Assembly: GCA_963575745.1 (NCBI GenBank)
Contig: CAUYUJ010014752.1
Span: forward strand, 299,012 to 363,011
DNA length: 64,000 nt
Direction: 5' to 3'
From: Prorocentrum cordatum
Taxonomy: Eukaryota > Sar > Dinophyceae > Prorocentrales > Prorocentraceae
The notes below the pieces were generated by a model, which did not search any database, was not told the origin of the DNA, and worked only from the letters and a program-made list of their open reading frames with translations. The position numbers and the translations under genes are program-made. The first letter of the stretch is position 1, and each line of letters begins with the position of its first letter. This document shows positions 61,430 to 64,000 of this stretch, piece by piece.

Positions 61430-64000
61430 GGAACAGCCGTAGCAACGGCGGAGACGCCTCCGTGGTGGTCTCCAGAGCTGGAAGCGGACCCGACCTACCC
61501 GTACAGCGTCGTAGAGTGGGGCAAAGACGTACGGAAGTGGCAGGCAGCTACGAAGCTCGCGCCCGAACGACAAGGACCACTACTCTCTCTGGCGCTGGGG
61601 ACAGCCGCGCGCACGGTAGCAGACGAGATCCCCATCCACGTGCTCCAGCACGGAGCAGAAGTGGACATCGGGGACGGCACCGGCGTGCGTAGGCATGCGG
61701 GCGTCGACATCTTGCAGTCGATCCTGCACTCCAAGTTCCCGCCAGATGCTGAGGCGAGCATGTTGAGGACAGGCCTAGATTTCTTCACCTTCGCGCCAGC
61801 TCGTGACGAAGATCTCCGGCCCATGTTCTCGCGTTTCGACATGCTCCTCGACCGCGCAAACAACGCCACTGAGCTCGGCATTAGCGTCCCGTTCCGCACG
61901 TGGGTGCCGTTGAGTTTGCTGCGGCTCCCCGCCCGGAAGTGGGCAGACATCCTGAAGGAAAACGGCAGGAGGCTCCCACGAACAGAGGCGGAGTACGTCG
62001 AGGTGAAGCAGCGTCTCCTACGGGATCGCGTCATAGAAGACAACGTGAACGTCTTCCACGGCAAGTCCCACCAACCAGGCGCCCACGCAGGCCTGTACTT
62101 CTCGGACGAGCTGGAGCCCGTGCCGCTGTACCTGGCCATCGCCAACGACTACAACCGACAGGCCGGCAGCAGCGGCAGCGCGCCAGCAGCAGCGCCGCCC
62201 CGCGGAGACCAAGACGTCTACTACGACGTTGGGCAGGCGGCAGACGACGACGACGACGCTGCCAGCGAGGGCGGTTGGAGCACCGACACCGAGTGGTGGG
62301 GCAGGGAAGCTTCGGATGACCCCTGGTCCCAGGAGCGCTTGGACGCCGAGCGGCAGGCTGCCCTCGATGATCCACGCTACCTGACGTCAGTCTGGTGGGG
62401 GGCCAGGAAGGCAGAGCGGCGCTGCCGTGCCGCGGCCTGCCGTTTCGGACCGAAACACCAGGCTCGCACGAGACGGTTCGGGGCCGAGAGGTACACCAAA
62501 CGCGGGCCTCCGAGGCGCGCAGGCGGCAAGCCGCGGAAGGGCTTCTTCATCCACGACACCTTCGTGTCGCTGGAACACGTCCCAGACGAGGACATCAGAG
62601 CGTTCTTCGAGGGCAAGGGCCGGTTCAACAAGAACCGCGCGAAGAAGGGGCCGCGCAAAGCCGCGAGGTGCTTCAGGTGTGGCGAGCCTGGGCGCCTGGC
62701 CGGGGAGTGCCGCAGCCGCGAGAACCTCTGCTTCAACTGCAAGAAGCCGGGCCACCTCGCGAAGGACTGCCCGCAGCGGGCCCATTACCTCCAGGACCAG
62801 CCAGACGACTCCCAGGATGCCGCCGAGCAGCTGTGGGGAGGCGACGTCCTGTCGCTGGGCGCGGAGACCATGTACATGGTCAAGGAGGAGGCTGCCGCAG
62901 CTCCGGCGCCACCTGGCGTACCAGGAGCAGACGACGACAGCAACGCGATGATGGCGCAGCCGCCGCGGGCCCTGCCTGGAGGCGTGCCTGGAGGAGCTGG
63001 AAGCCTTCCGGGGGCACTCGGCGCAGGCAGTTCTGTGAGCTACCTGAGCAAGGGCATCATCGCAGGCCTCGACGACAACAGGTGCCATATTCAGGACTCC
63101 CTCCAAGGATGCATGGTGTCAGTGCCGCTGTCAGCCATCTGTGGCGCTAGCCCAGGTGCGGGGTGGAATAGACATGTTCCTCCCGTAACAGGCTCGGCTG
63201 TGCTACCGGCGCGGGAGGAGGATAGAAATGTCCTCTCCCCAGCGCCCGCCGCTGCCGTGTCCGCCGACGATTTGCACATCGTCCAGAAGCTGCTGGGTGT
63301 GTCGTCAAAACCACCATCATCTACATCATCTATCCCTCCACCACTTCTTTCCTACCCGACTCCAGCTCCGATCCCTGCCTTGATATACGGTTGGGCAACA
63401 GTGCCCGCGCCAACGTGGGTAGCTTCAGGGGGAGGCTCGACCGGCGTGAGTGCGCCGACTCAGCAGGGATTCGTGGGAGGGCCAGGAGAGGGAACAGAAG
63501 GAGGGCAAGGAGGAGGACCCGTTGAGCAGCCAGGAGAAGCAGGAAGACCAGGAGGAGGACCACCAGCAGCAGTTGCGACGACAGGGCTCGGATCAGCGTG
63601 GGCCGTATTTCCCGTGCACGGTTCGGACCCGACTCCTGCTTCCACTTCATTTTCGTCTTCTCCCACGCCCCGCTCATCTTTTTGGGGAGGATTGCAGGGA
63701 TTGCAGGGATTGCCAGCGGGAATTATTTTCGGACCCGTTCTGACATGTGTAGGCGCAGCACAGTCGACAGCAGCACAAGCAGCACATCCGACTCCAGCTC
63801 CCGCTCCTGTCTCCCGCCCGCCAGGTCCTACATATGTTACGTCTTTCTTGGGAGGAATGTCAGGGCCATCTGGGGGGGCGGCAGTAGGGGCAGCGCATGT
63901 ATCGAATCCGACACCGGCACGCACAGCATATTCGACACCAGCGCACGCAGCATATCCGACACCAGCGCGCTCAGCACATCCGACACCAGCGCACGCATCG
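61430..64000 (+). CDS. Gag-like polyprotein of a Ty1/copia-like element (partial)
   Basis: The frame with codons at positions equal to 2 modulo 3 is open from 61430 to the window end (>850 codons). Near the start is PPWWSPELEADPTYPYSVVE, then an alpha-helical gag core (WQAATKLAPERQGPLLSLAL, DILQSILHSKFPPDAEASML, RFDMLLDRANNATELGI). An acidic linker follows (DDDDDAASEGGWSTDTEWWG), then a basic region and two CCHC zinc knuckles, CFRCGEPGRLAGEC and CFNCKKPGHLAKDC (about 62669-62770). The first knuckle has Leu where His is expected. The tail is Pro/Ser/Gly-rich and ends in PTPAHAAY-like repeats. Upstream the same frame has ATG at 61352 and an in-frame TAA at 61427, so the true N-terminus is unclear. 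A frameshift from the 61078 frame (ending YPTPDWSRSPTPPPQ) is one alternative. Confidence 0.75.

Larger units (their letters stand above)
60951..64000 (+). mobile_element. Ty1/copia-like retroelement, 5' part (runs off the window)
   Basis: Comprises a possible primer-binding site, a small upstream frame from ATG 61078, and the long gag frame. The protease, integrase and reverse transcriptase would lie beyond the window. It is closer to intact than the copia relic at 41-43.5 kb. Confidence 0.7.

Noticed and set aside
61078-61692. 205-codon frame as an independent gene
   Set aside because: Its second half overlaps the gag frame, which has real family signatures. At most the first ~80 codons belong to the element's upstream region.
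1-64000. tRNA, rRNA or spliceosomal RNA genes
   Set aside because: I looked for cloverleaf boxes, conserved rRNA segments and snRNA motifs and found none I could support by eye; a covariance-model scan would be decisive.

Overview
The window looks like nuclear DNA of a dinoflagellate. The evidence is: few and widely spaced genes, all on the + strand; degenerate spliced-leader relics directly upstream of two genes; introns with non-GT donors (GA, GC) that carry terminal inverted repeats and are flanked by short direct repeats; broken LINE and Ty1/copia-like retroelements of the type common in these genomes; and an extreme load of simple and complex satellites. The DNA is GC-rich over most of its length, which would suit a Prorocentrum-like genome, but the species cannot be fixed from sequence reading alone.

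Layout. 0-5.4 kb: a LINE reverse-transcriptase relic, a 29-bp minisatellite, a ~164-bp satellite and small repeats. 5.47-6.14 kb: an intronless Mpv17/PMP22-family gene whose first ATG lies inside a spliced-leader relic. 6.1-14.4 kb: 11-12-bp GGGACAACC arrays, the first blocks of a CTCTTGG/GTCTTGG satellite, an AT-rich island, a 9-bp GGGACCTGT array and an ~18-bp TTTTCGGCGCC array. 14.5-16.9 kb: a 5'-truncated, frameshifted LINE. 17-20.6 kb: palindromic and satellite DNA. 20.65-23.49 kb: a class II lysyl-tRNA synthetase in two exons with a long leader, again preceded by a spliced-leader relic. 23.5-36.4 kb: microsatellites, small inverted-repeat elements and large GGCT/GGTT satellites with an embedded GC-rich cassette. 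36.5-59.3 kb: one large gene. 59.3-64 kb: repeats, then the 5' part of a Ty1/copia-like element that runs off the end.

The most notable content is the 36.5-59.3 kb gene. Joining seven in-phase exons gives a protein of about 1,839 residues: signal peptide, a first 5'-nucleotidase C-terminal-like module, a metallophosphatase-like domain whose metal ligands appear lost, a second 5'-nucleotidase C-terminal domain that keeps its nucleotide-binding motifs, GCC2/GCC3-type cysteine-rich repeats, a multi-pass membrane region, and a cytoplasmic TIR-like domain with a WCxCE motif. This reads as a receptor coupling an extracellular nucleotide-binding module to an intracellular TIR domain. The exon joins are inferred from reading frame, domain continuity and intron structure.

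The introns of that gene resemble introner elements. Intron 3 is almost entirely a hairpin between AGGAC repeats. Introns 4 and 6 are copies of one sequence family in opposite orientations. The 15.9-kb intron 5 has ~300-bp terminal inverted repeats and contains a copia relic and several satellites in its loop.
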